From contig CM049317.1 in the NCBI GenBank assembly GCA_026874595.1, forward strand, positions 20,297,882 through 20,361,881: 64,000 nt of DNA, given 5' to 3'. The notes under the pieces are model-generated. The model was not told the DNA's origin. It saw only the letters and a program-made list of their open reading frames with translations, and made no database searches. Made by a program: the position numbers and the translations under genes. Positions 25,345 through 37,113 of the stretch are shown one piece after another (positions within the stretch are counted from its first letter, which is position 1; every line of letters starts with the position of its first letter). This DNA is from Sipunculus nudus. Its lineage: Eukaryota; Annelida; Sipuncula; Golfingiida; Sipunculidae.

Positions 25345-25805
25345 TGTATTTCGGTGGCCATCTTGGGTTTATATCTGAACATATAGAGAATGGTCTGGGA
25401 AATTGTAATGCCAAGTTTCATTCTTCTTTCGTCTTTTGCACAATTCATCTCAATGTGCAGCTTAACGGCTAGACTAATGGGAATAATACCAAAATCGTGA
25501 TAACAACGTACTAATGAGTACCCGGAGAGGTTTGAAACCTCAACAATTGAGTTTCTCAGCCTAACAAAACATAGTATTAGGGTACTTGCAATGCATTATC
25601 GGAAAAGTATAACTCAAGTTATTGACATTTTCTAATCTAGCGGCCATCTTGGCCGCATACTTGGATTTTGGCCAAGATAATTATTTTCAGCATGAACCTA
25701 TATCTGAAATTCATCAATAACCTCAAAAGAATACTTTTGCCAACGTACATGCTCCAATCATTTTTTGCACAATTCCTTCAAATATTGGAGCTTAACCGCT
25801 GGACT
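25345..25805 (-). repeat. CAAGATGGC-type dispersed repeat, two reverse copies
   Basis: Reverse complements of the 21.95 kb repeat in tandem: 25345-25485 (GGCCATCTTGGG, TTTTGCACAATTC, AGCTTAACGGCTAGACTA) and 25615-25805 (GCGGCCATCTTGGCCGC, TTTTTTGCACAATTCC, AGCTTAACCGCTGGACTAT). They are diverged from each other. Confidence 0.7.
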
Positions 25806-26023
25806 ATTACTATTTATGAGGAGCTAAGAACCTTTCAAACTCTTGTATAGGTTTTTAACTCTCAACCCTTTCCTCAATATTAGCAAAAGTGACATTGAAC
25901 ACTGATTACAGTTGTAATTTATTCTGTTAGTGGCGGTTGTTTATGTATAGTGCCTTGACTTTTTCATGTGTGTATTTATGTATGCAAGATTATTTTATAT
26001 ATAAGAATATTGTATGATAATGT

Positions 26024-26080
26024 AAATGTATTTGTACCATATGTTTAATAACTGTATTTGTACCATATGTTCAATAAACA
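26024..26080 (+). repeat. Short tandem repeat around TTTGTACCATATGTT
   Basis: The word TGTATTTGTACCATATGTT(T/C)AATAA appears twice with a period of about 25 bp. A related pair lies at about 35889-35930, upstream of copy D, so it belongs to the shared 5' flank of copies C and D. Confidence 0.7.
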
Positions 26081-26379
26081 AGCTTTGCGTCTCACACTGT
26101 ACATGTAATTAATTTAGGTAATTATGTTTTACCTAGACGCGAAATACGTACCGACAGCAAAAAGTTTTAATTGTTGTTTGATCTCATTTCCCCCCGATGG
26201 TGCAATACAGCTACTACAAAATTAACTTATCTACAATCAAACCGGTTAAGGTATACGACTGAGGCATATGTGTCAGAGGCTGTTTAAAGATACGCATATA
26301 TTAAACAAAGAGGATTTAGCATACCGGCACAGTTCCGTTCTAATTAAGAAAGAAACTCAAGGCTTCAGAGCGGAGAGAC

Positions 26380-27578
26380 ATGATTCAACAAAGTATAACT
26401 GTCATCGTTTTTTTGTCTGGCTGGTGTTTACTATCGGAGGCCAGTGCAACAGGTAGGGGAAATTGAATATTAAGTTTCTACTGATCACTTATTATTACTG
26501 TAAAATTAGACAGGACATACACTGCTATTGTTCAAATAATTATTGCCGTATTCTGAACCATCTTTATTGTAATCTTGAATATCTAACAGGAAGTGATGAA
26601 GAGCAGATTGTTTCTCAAATGAACCTGCTTCATTCGTTTTTTAACCACCCTGACCCCGAAGCACTGTTCGACCACGTCTATACCCAAGAGTCTTGCGCGA
26701 TGCCTCCAGGAGAGCCATTATACCAGGGCAGAGGTAGGACAGAGCTTTGACATTAACATGCAGGCAGAATGTTGTATTTGTTTTACCTGCATTGACATTA
26801 ACATTACTTTCAGTTTTTGTTTCATTTTTATTTTAATTTTTGCGTAAGATTACTTGAATAAGTCGTCTTTCTTTCTATAGCATTTCAAAATGAAGTGTGA
26901 GGAGTACAAAAATATTGTATTGTACGTAAATACTAATGTATAGATTTTAAGACCAACTATAAATAAAAAAAATACATTAATCCGGAGTAGAGTAAATCGC
27001 TAAGGTTACATTTTGTATTTTGTACAAGTAAACCTCATTTTATATTGACAATATGCATAGAAGAAAAGGAAAATATGGCTTTGTACGTAAATGCTGAGGT
27101 ATAATTTCTAACACCTAACAAGAATTAAATGCATCAAACGATTAATCCAAAATAAAACGCCGATGTTCCATTCTGCTGCTGTAAAAGTGAATCCCTTATT
27201 CTGTTGGCATGAATTATCGAACCATGCAAACTATAAGATGCAACAATAAATAGTAATACAATATTTAGTAGAGCGTTAAGATAACTGATGTAATATATAC
27301 TTATAGATTATATATATATTTATTTTTAACTATAATTTATATTTATATACTTGTATAACATATAACAGGGAGCATCCTTTTTATGAACACCCGCCTAATG
27401 CAAACCATTAAAGGATTGAATGTCCGAAGTGAGCGGATTGGCATTTATGGTAACCTGGCGGTCCAGGTGTTCTGGTATGAAGATGACGGGGCAGGCGGGA
27501 GAGTCCTGCTACAGGGAAAGTATGTGGTCCACATTAATATTTTTGGTGACTCGGATTCACGTATGATTGTATATATAT

Positions 27579-27628
<50 letters not shown>

Positions 27629-27986
27629 TATGTGTGTGTGTGTGTGTGTGTACATCGTATTATAAAACAACCCCAAGTTCGGAAAAATAACTTTGACAGT
27701 GTCATGGATTGCATTATTGGGTCATTTTAAGAATAATAGAGAACCATGGACGAAAGTAGGAATGAATACGAACCAATCACAATCAAAGCTTCTTGTGAAG
27801 GTCAATGCAGGTTTTACAAATGTAGAAGTGTTCTTTTAAATAGTTTTATTGTATTCATGTGTTGCCGAAGGTAAATATCATTTTCACAAAGAGTTCCCAT
27901 ATATTAACTGTTTCAGAGACATGGCTGTGTGGCAAATGGATAAGGAAACCAACAACTGGAAGCTTCTCCGCGTCATTTGGAACTAG
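26380..27986 (+). CDS. Copy C: secreted NTF2-like (DUF4440/SnoaL-type) protein, 4 exons
   Basis: Exons 26380-26452, 26590-26733, 27369-27519 and 27917-27986, all with GT/AG borders and phases 1, 1, 2, give 438 nt and 145 residues. Residues 1-23 are a signal peptide (MIQQSITVIVFLSGW..., AxA site at 21-23). Residues 27-73 hold the helix DEEQIVSQMNLLHSFF, the HPDPEALFDHVY core (44-55) and MPPGEPLYQGR (62-72). That is the typical turn of DUF4440 proteins, where a D...Y..D/E...MPPG pattern precedes a G(R/K). Residues 96-114 (IGIYGNLAVQVFWYEDDGA) and 124-145 (DMAV.QMDK....WKLLRVIWN) supply the later strands. The protein is therefore a compact, exported single domain with one cysteine in the mature part. 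Its ligand or reaction cannot be inferred. In copy D an ATG lies seven codons upstream; here that codon is AAG, so I start at the next ATG. Confidence 0.8.
27570..27651. repeat. (TA)n(TG)n microsatellite in intron 3 of copy C
   Basis: Starts about 50 bp after the exon 3 donor. Copy D has a TA tract in the same intron, so the tract was present before these two copies separated. Confidence 0.95.
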
Positions 27987-28284
27987 AACTAAATGTGTGA
28001 TCGGTATAATGAAGCGTTTTAATGATCTCTTAAAGATCCCAAATACTCTTATACCATGTGTTATATTTCCTTGTTCCTTTGTTCTTCATAACTAAGTAAA
28101 CGATTAAATCGAAATCTAAATGCCGTCTAGTTATTAAAATGTTGCTTATGACACCTTAGATAAAGCTCCATTTTGATTCATGCAATAGTTTAATCATCTT
28201 CTGTTTTTTTCTAACATGTTGAGTTGTTTATAACACTTTACCAGTAAGAAAATCATTCAGGGATCATTGTGAAACATATACTAA

Positions 28285-28385
28285 ACAAGATCAATACAAA
28301 AGCACAAGCAAAAGCACAAAAATATTGCAAGAGCAAACTAACGTGCTAACTACACTTCCGGTCACTTGCTTAGACGCATCTTTTT
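28285..28385 (+). repeat. 3' flank shared with copy D
   Basis: The words GCAAGAGCAAACTA, CTAACTACACTTCC and CTT...ACGCATCTTTT match 37940-38005 downstream of copy D. The match stops where the LINE fragment begins, which places the insertion point near 28385. Confidence 0.5.
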
Positions 28386-28389
28386 GAAT

Positions 28390-28700
28390 TCGCTATTACT
28401 TCAATAAGTTCCCTTGCGGCATTAAATACAATTGTGATGCAAAATACTCCGCCAGTTACTGTAGGTTGGCCTTTTTTCAGCAGTGTTGTATTGTTTTCCA
28501 TCTTCAATCAAGGGCGGAGTGGAGCTTTTGGATTTATTTCCATATATCTCTTTTTCCACACTCCAGAATGTTTTAGGAGAGTTATACAGGTTATCTAATT
28601 AAGCTACTAGTCTGTTCTTGTATTTCATTTTTGCTTGTTCTATTTTAATGTTTAGATCATTTTTGACTTTCATGTAGGTTTCATTTTGATGGTCTCGACT
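28390..28700 (-). mobile_element. LINE ORF2 fragment, 3' part, minus strand
   Basis: Read on the minus strand, this codes a decayed segment typical of the endonuclease-to-reverse-transcriptase linker of CR1/Jockey-type LINEs: RDHQNETYMKVKNDLN, AKMKYKNRLV, SPKTFWSVEKEIYG, SSTPPLIEDGK and AEYFASQ. At least two in-frame stops and frameshifts interrupt it. It continues directly, in protein order, from the plus-strand fragment at 28729-28990. The exact clade is not determined. Confidence 0.75.
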
Positions 28701-28728
28701 TGTGATATTGTATCTCTTGTACAGCCTA

Positions 28729-28990
28729 TATACAGTTAAAATTTACAAATACCAGAAAGCAGACATAGAAGGGCTTAACACAGCCATTAATGACTTTCCA
28801 TTTAGGGATACACTCAAAGAAACAGATGACGTTAACTGTGCTACAGAAAGCTGGACAGATAATACTTCAATTAGCCAAGGAATATATACCATGTCACACT
28901 GTTAAAATACATCCAAATGATAATTCCTGGATACACAAAGACATCAAAGATACAATACGCACTTGAGATAGGCTGTACAATATAACAAAA
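28729..28990 (+). mobile_element. LINE ORF2 fragment, 5' part, inverted
   Basis: Plus-strand coding of the preceding part of the same ORF2 linker: KYQKADIEGLNTAINDFPF, then after a frameshift YIPCHTVKIHPNDNSWIHKD and TIRT-stop-DRLYNIT. The stop (TGA) replaces an expected Arg codon. The protein order, and the head-to-head layout with the minus-strand piece, fit a single insertion whose 5' part was inverted during integration. Confidence 0.75.
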
Positions 28991-28999
28991 TATCACCAT

Positions 29000-31900
29000 T
29001 GAATCTAGATGTTGATGAATGTTAGTTACATAAACAGCTGCGATGCTTTATTTTTCTATGAATAGTGCCATATACAATATAAAGAAGTACATATTTTTCT
29101 CAGTAAAAAACTGATTACCCTCGCTCTAGCAATAATAAACATACCAGCTAAATAATTGCCAAGCCAAAGCCAAATGATAGAGACAATAAAAAGGAAAATT
29201 TAGAGGTATTTTTTTTTTAATTTTTATGACATTCAGATAACTGAGTTTGCAGTCGAGAAATTAACTGCGCTTGGTTTACAAGGTTACTTGGCTGCTCTGG
29301 AGTCTATCTAGATGTGGGATAGAAGTTACAGCTGACCAAAGGGCACCACATCTAATGACAACATCACTTATCATATACTTGATTATGTGATTCCACATGT
29401 AGCGTATAATTGTATTCATCTTCAGACAGTATAATTCATTATATGTTAACAATATGTGTAAATAACATTACACGGTGTCGTGTTTCTTCAGCGGAAATTT
29501 GTATTTTTGATTTGATTTCTTGAAACCAAATCAATGATAAGATGATTATACAAAAACATCTTTAAAAAAAAAAGGTATAAGACAATTTACCTTGCGAGAC
29601 TTCATTTTTCTGTCCGACTCCAATGGATGTCATTGTCATCAGGAGACTGAATGTTTCATTTATGAAAATGAAAGTAGACGAGACTGAAACAACTGCATAT
29701 ATTATACGTGTCGGGTCACACTTATGTTCATTCATGATATTGAACCCAGTCTGTGGGTCTAGTTGCTATTGTTACCGTATGTTTGGCAATGCGTAAGTGT
29801 TCCTAAAGATTGGGATTTCACATAGTAAAGAAATATAAGACATATGGGGGATTCTATTTACATTTAAGACCTGATAACGATCTTATATCTCATACATCGG
29901 TGTGTATTGTTCTTGTGTGGAAATACATTCATTATTTCTGCAGCATGTTCAATATTATCTACATCATGCTGTTTATAATCAACACGTATTGTTTGTTGCT
30001 GTTCGGTTTTTTGTATATTATATGTAAATGGAACAGTGAAAGCAAATTCCGAAGTCAACATTGATCGTTATATATGCAGGTTGGCTGATTACCGTTTCAT
30101 GTACCCCTCCAGGGGGTCTATACTTGGCACACTATCTTCACCATACTCGAGCTTTGATTCAATATTTCCTATGACCGGAAAAGCTCCATGGGGCATACAG
30201 AGCACCACATCAGAATATTGTTTTGCCATATTCTCTCAACAACTAACTCACGCTTTCTTTGTTTAATCTAGCACCATGTCTTGACCGTTCAGACTAATCG
30301 AAAAATTTCATAATTTTTAATCGTTGGGATTATGGTATGTTATGGTAGTGTATGACTTACTCTGAAGTAGTATTGTTGAAATATCAGATATCAAATATTT
30401 CTCCATACTAGAATAACTTATTCTTTAGGCGACAAATATCATTGCTGGTATCTAATGGCTATAAAGCAGAAAGATATCTAAATCAAGGTCGGGACCTGCT
30501 CTGAAAAGATTGTTTGTACATAAATTATTATTTTGAAATTATTATCATTAATGAAAAATGAACACACAACGATATACGTTACTTACGTTTTTCATACATT
30601 AGCTATGGAATTTAATTGACCTATCCACCACTGCCAAAATGCTCCGCCCTTTTAACTTGTTATTATAATGAGCTCCTTAAACGCTCATTCACAAAGGTCG
30701 TCCATGCCCTTGGTAGCCAGAGCTGCGAACAAAATAATAATGGCGACAAAAGGTCGATGACGCATGACGTCGTATTGACTGATGTCATCAACTCGTATCG
30801 CCTGACCACTGATTACTATATCGCAGTCATTATGAACTGTCTTGAAATATTTTGGATCATTTGTTTCATATGAGTTACGTGCCAGGTAAGACATTTTTAT
30901 TCACTCGATAGTCGGAGGAATGGCTCCTGCAACCTATACTGTAGCCTAAAATTTTTTTATACTGTCTCCTGTGTATAAACAAAAATATCCCGGAAATCAT
31001 GCCGACATTGGTATTGGTAGTATTTACAGACTACACGTGTTTTGTTTGACAGAGCTCTGTCAAATTATGCCAAATATTGTTTTTGTCAGATGATTGACGC
31101 TTTACAATGTTTAAGGACTTCTGATGGGTTACTCGTTAGTCCAATGCTTATGGTTATTCATTGAATGAATATGCGATTAAGGTCACATAGTGTTCATGGA
31201 TAGGTCAATTAATTTATACAAATGTATATTTTACTACACTATATAATGAATCAATGCATACATCAAACATGGGTTGTATTTTATTTCATGGAACGTGCAT
31301 TCAAAACTGGATTAAGGGAACACTGTCTTATGTATTACATGGCAAACCTACCAAAGTTTTCGATAAATCAAGTTTTGCTTTCAAAATTTTCATCTCTCCC
31401 GCCCCCCTCTCTCTCGATCTCTGCGAGAGAACAGAGACATAGGAGAATGAGTAAATGTAGGTTAAAATATTCAACCAAAGTATATTATAATGATATTATA
31501 GTGATTTGTGAGGTCACACATATATTCTCCATTGGATATGTAGGTGTCTATGGATAGCTCATTAAATCAATAACATCTGCAACTTCACACAATATATTAA
31601 TTTACTATATATTTTTTTGTCATAGCATTAGTATGTATTTTAGTTCCGTTTGCGACTTTAATTAGTCATTTTGTCTAGTGATCAATATCTCTTTCAAAGA
31701 TGATAGCAGTTTTTTTCAGTCTTTTGATTACTGTTCTTTTTTTTCCATACGAGAAATTTTCAGGAACAATTGAAGTGAATTAAGATCCACACCTTAAAAT
31801 GTGATAAAAACTGCAGCCATCAGGACATAGTTGGTATCTTTGCTTTTGCCCCTGGAGAAAAGGGAACTTCCCTCTATGTAAATTTTCTTTGCTTATCCAT

Positions 31901-33220
31901 CTTGTGGTCTTGGATGGCTAAGAAAATGTATTTGATTTAAAGGTTATCATCACCCGCAGAGGAATAAATGGAATCAAAGATTATTGTTTTCCATTAACTG
32001 TAGTTTGGAACGTCATGTGAAAGCAAACCGTGTCTCTGCGTGTATGTTTATGATAAGATTAAAAACTCGTTCGCTTTATATATTTCAGTCTTCTCTTTAT
32101 TCTTAGCAGCGAGATCCAAACTTTGATTTAAAATATGAAATATTGTAAGAGTGTCATATGTTGTTGTAATTTAAAAAGCTATAAACCACTATGTGTGACA
32201 AACACTTTTAAGAACCATCACATTCTTCAGAACTTACTGTATCTGATACGGCCGACAATAAGTTTATATTTGTATTTAAATTTTACCAACTTTCTTCGGT
32301 GTATATTACTTCTATACCAATATGAGCGTTACAAAAATATTGGACTTTATTACCTTTAATGTCCAATGACCTTACTTTGCAAGACAAAGCATACACATAT
32401 AGCAGAAACAGGGTTGCACTCTTAATAGAAAGCATGTTTCAACGAGGCGAGAACTTGAACATAGTGTGATTTCAAATGTTACATTCATTTTCGTATCCCA
32501 ACTGTCAACAAGTTTCATGATTTACTTTGTTTGGTTAGAACTAATTTTGCCCTAACAGTATGTACTTCGGGCAAGGTTCAATAATTGAATTTCACAAATA
32601 CTGAAAAAGCAGAACTACTACTTGGATTATACAACGATTTAAAATTTAACATTTACATATCACACAATTTGATAATGTGTGTTTTTAACTGAAGTGAATG
32701 TTGCCTGTCAACGCGGTTGAGTGGATAACAATGACGTTAGGAGACAGCTGTTACGAGTAATTATTTTGGATGCAAAACGCTGCATTCAGCATGGGAGTCA
32801 ACACGAGAGTACATTCCGAACATTATAATTGCCTGTTGTGTGTTTTATTCGGCAAATTCACATCGATATAACCTACACAAAATACACAGGTAATGAGCAT
32901 TTTGAAAATGCAAAAATATATAAGAACAAGTTAAACATACAACTTTAGTTACCTTAGTTTCATCCTAGGGTACAAACAACATACAGAAGAAAACCTGACA
33001 AACAAGGTATAATTCACAATGATGTAACTAGTTTTATATTGTTTCTGAAACCAGGTTCAGTTTTATAAATTTCGGTAGATCAGATTTAATTGTTATCTAA
33101 ATTTATAAACAAAATGTTTTATGGACAATTTATACTTTACAATGCATCGTCGGTTTTGACATTGTGGCATATTAAACTAGAACTAACTACACAAAAATTA
33201 CGTTGATATTTTTCTACGTT
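29000..33220. other. No gene recognised
   Basis: AT-rich intergenic sequence. Open frames of 60-111 codons (for example 31222-31557 and 30616-30873) show no domain, no splice context and no paralogue in the window. Long poly-T and poly-A stretches are scattered through it. Confidence 0.5.
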
Positions 33221-33222
33221 CT

Positions 33223-33446
33223 GTATATTCATTAGTAATTATTATTATCGCCGCATTGTTTTCCCAAGCGGCAAAAGGAAATTAAGTTCAAAATATAATT
33301 CCATATTCCAAATAACAAAACGTTTTTTGTTTTAAACATTCCATATATTCATAAGTCATTATTATAATCCTCGTATTTTTTTGTTGTAGCGGCAAAGAGG
33401 AAGTAAGTTCAAAATATAATTCCATTTTCCAAATTACATCATTGTT
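33223..33446 (+). repeat. Tandem duplication, about 120 bp period
   Basis: Two copies of a unit running from TATATTCAT(T/A)AGT through ATTATTAT, GCGGCAAA.(G)GAA.TAAGTTCAAA and ATATAATTCCAT(A/T)TTCCAAAT. Copies start near 33223 and 33343 and differ by substitutions and small gaps. Confidence 0.9.
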
Positions 33447-33449
33447 CAC

Positions 33450-35560
33450 ATGCAAATATTGTAATTATTTGCCATATTTTTTATTGAAATGGTATATACA
33501 GTATTTTAATGTGCCATTTAAACATTCCACTAACAGTACAGGTACATTTCTCATCTGAGCTTATTTCAATTAATATAGTAAATTTTGAATTAACATATCG
33601 TCTCAAAGGTAAAATAACATGTCACATGAATGCCGATAAACTATGTATAATTTACTATCATAGTTGCAAAGTGTCTCTGTGTAAAAGCTCATAAAAAGAC
33701 AAGAAATTGGCGAAAGTAATTCCTGATTTTATAATTAATGAAATCATTCTTATGTGCAGGTTTGGCTCAGCACGGCAATCTTTTATGTTTAGCACCACTT
33801 TTAAAACAAGTGTCCTCGAAGTCGCGCAAAAATGACTGAAGGATGTGTGTTTATAACAGTAAGTCTATTAATGTATTACTTAGACTATCATCAAATGCCA
33901 AATATTAACAGACATTTAATTTTCTGCCAACAATAAGACAATGGAACAATATACTACACTGTTATAAGCAATGTGTGTTTCTAAAGATTTCTAATGGACG
34001 TGAGGCATGATTCGTCTCTGTCTCCTATTTTTTTATCGCCAACTGAAATTCTTTCAAAAACCGTTCCGCCAACCAGAAAGAAATTAAGTAATAAATAATC
34101 TGGAATGCAGCTGAATCAACATTAGTTCTAACTGATGGCCCTTAAAACTATTCAGGGAACGTCGCCAGAGTTAATTGACTGTTGAGACATCATTTTTCAA
34201 GGTAATTCTAGAAAAAAAGTAAAGAACAAATGACACAAAACATCATGAAAGTGTAAAGTTTTCTGGGTTAAAGTGGGGCACTGAACCGGTCAAATTGTGA
34301 GAAATAAATATACTTCTTGACTGCAGATACATGACTATAGCTTATTATGAAAAAAAAATTCAGGGTGAAATTAATTTAAACGTCAATATGGAGTAGAAGG
34401 CACTATATGGTAGTGGTATTTATTTTCTAATGAATGGTTTTGTGTTATAGGCCTGTAATTCCGATAATATGTAAATACGTGATATATGGCGAGTGGTTTC
34501 CTAATTTACAGTTGATTGTGTCAAAAGAGGTGACTGATTAACAATAATGGCTACCTATGAACAAAAAGGGTGGCATTTTAATACCGACACGCACAATAAC
34601 AAGATACATTTATAATTGATTAATGTACACATAACAACATGTGAAAACGATATTAATGATGAAATGAAAAATAATGCTTATTAAACTAGCATTTCGATTG
34701 ATAAATGCACATTTTGTGACGGAGCACATTATATTATTGTGTTATTTAAAACATCAAATGATGCGTGTAAGGAAGTAATATGATGTGAAGTTAGCATGGT
34801 AATTTACTACTGCTTAATTAGAGTTTTTCAAATGAAGGTTGAGCAGGTTAGGTCCTGTGGCTTTCGTATCAAAATTGTTAAGTGTGTTACACAGCGATAT
34901 CTGAACTATTGCTTTGTCTTCCTAGTGAATTGTATTTGTCAAAGCAACCCCTTATTCACAAACAAAAGGAGATAAAACTATTTAATGTCAATATATATAA
35001 CAGGTGTCATCCGCAATATGTATTTTATTTATTATACGGCATTTCTATATGGAGTTATTTGTTAAGTTAGGTTTGGAGAACAAAGGGGCAAGCAATAACA
35101 CAAAATGGAAAAGTACCTCTGATCTTAATAAGATCATGAAAAGGATTTATTTTAGAGACCGCACATTAACTCTTGTTCCAAATAATATATGGAAGCTTTC
35201 ACTTGTTATTTTCCTGATCTACTTTCCAAACAGCCATGTCTCCGAAAATAATATTCAGCAACAATTTGGGAAAATAATATAAACGTTCAGTGGTACATCG
35301 ATAAAATGATACTATTTAAGAGCCAATTCCGATACATGTTAGTTTCATTTTATGTTTTGTTTCATTCGGCCCTTGTCCTTTTAAGGCTAGGGAAAACCTG
35401 ACTAAATTTACTAGATTTATAGACGCCGATTATTATTTGGCTTTTCTACAAGGGTTTTACATGAAGATTTCTTCTTAACATGAAACAACAAAGAGAAAAA
35501 AAGCGCTGTCATCTGTAACTGCGGGTTGTTTCACAATTCATTGTATGTCCGCTCATACTT
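33450..35560. other. No gene recognised
   Basis: AT-rich sequence. A frame at 35004-35282 (92 codons) has no recognisable domain. No repeat structure seen. Confidence 0.5.
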
Positions 35561-35569
35561 GAATAAGAG

Positions 35570-35830
35570 TTACAGAGGAATACATATATCTGGACAACAC
35601 ACTTCCCTTTCATGCTGTGTACCTGCATCTGCCTTAATCATATAACGTAAATATAACAATAGAATAGCATCATCAACAAAGTAATACATAATCAGAAGTA
35701 GAAACAATTTAATTTTTTTTCTGAAAAAAAAAATTGCGAAGATATATAAATCTTCACTAACAACCATTTCAATATGTTTTAATGTACTTTGTGCTTGTAT
35801 ATGTACATCAATAAAAGGGCTGGACTTAAT
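35570..35830 (+). repeat. Intron-3-like relic of another NTF2-like copy
   Basis: The stretch CATGCTGTGTACCTGCATCTG, ATCATATAACGTAAATAT and AATAGAATAGCAT matches copy A (7893-7955) and copy B (15248-15303) intron 3 in the same order. No exon accompanies it. It is probably the stub of a further lost copy just upstream of copy D. Confidence 0.5.
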
Positions 35831-36141
35831 CATGTACGTATATGTGTTTGCAAGTTCATTTATATGTATTATGTATGATCGTGTAGGTGTTTTTGTACCA
35901 TATGTTTAATTACTGAATTTGTACCATAGGGTCATGGAAAAACACTGTTTAAAAGTTTGCCTGATCAAATTCATTTTTGTAACGCTGTAGTATCTAAGTA
36001 CGAAACAAATACAGGTTCAACTTTAATTGTTGTTTGGTCCAATTTCGCCTCTGATGGTGCACCTGAACATTTAATTAGTTTACTATCAGATTAATTAAGT
36101 TGTATCTCTCAAACATATGTCAGAGGACAGTTACAGCTAAG

Positions 36142-36148
36142 TATATAT
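36142..36148 (+). promoter_or_regulatory. TATA-like box before copy D
   Basis: TATATAT 37 bp before the ATG of copy D. Copy C has CATATATTAAA at 26295-26305 in the aligned region. The 5' flanks of the two copies are otherwise similar (TTAATTGTTGTTTG, GATGGTGCA, TGTCAGAGG). If this is the true box, the 5' UTR would be very short; a 5' non-coding exon further upstream is also possible. Confidence 0.3.
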
Positions 36149-36184
36149 GAAGGGAGCAAGTCCTAGCATAAAGCACATTTCAGC

Positions 36185-37043
36185 ATGGCCACCAAACGCA
36201 GGAACGTGGTCTACCAAAGTGTAACTGTCATCGTTTTGTATCTGGCTTGTGCTCTGTTGGCGGAAGCTAGTGGAACAGGTACCAGAAATTGAATATAAAG
36301 TCTCTGGTTAATATTTATTATTACAGTAAAATAAGAGCATATACTGCTATTTTCAGTGTTATAATTTTCTATATACAACATCATGATTTCAAATACTCAG
36401 ACCCTTCGGATTATAAATATATTCCTCTTTTAGACCGTTGTTGTAATCTATACCATTTTACAGGAAGTGATGAAGAGCAGATCATTTCTCAGATGAATAT
36501 GTTTCATTTATATTTCCATCACCCCGACCCCGAAGCAATCTTTGATCACATTTATAATCAGGATTCTTACGTCATGCCTCCAGGAGAACCATTTTACCAG
36601 GACAAAGGTGAGAGAATCTAAACATTATATAATGAAAGAATTTGATTCAATTAGGAAGAATTTTTTTTTTGTTCTTAAGACCAAGCAAAATGAAATGCAT
36701 GAAAATATTAATTCTAAAGCGTGTAAAACGCTCTTGTTACATTTTATCTGCTGTATAATAAACCTCTTATTCTATTGAAATAAATTATAAAACAATCCAA
36801 CGTATATGCGACAATATATTAATATATTATGAAATAGAATATTAAGATATCCTGTGTATTAGACTTACTTATGATTCTCAAATATACAATAGTTTAGATA
36901 CATGTATAACATATTACAGCTAGGATCGTTTCTATGAACAACCACCTGATGCAAACCGTGAAAGAACTGAATGTCCGAAGTGAGCTGATTGACACGCGGG
37001 CAAGCGGAAAAGTCCTGCGACAGGGAAAGTGTGTAGTCCATTT

Positions 37044-37113
<70 letters not shown>

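Noticed and set aside
27859-28095. 78-codon frame across exon 4 of copy C, and similar frames such as 36542-36778 at copy D
   Set aside because: Out of frame with the spliced genes; the open reading comes from exon sequence read in the wrong phase.
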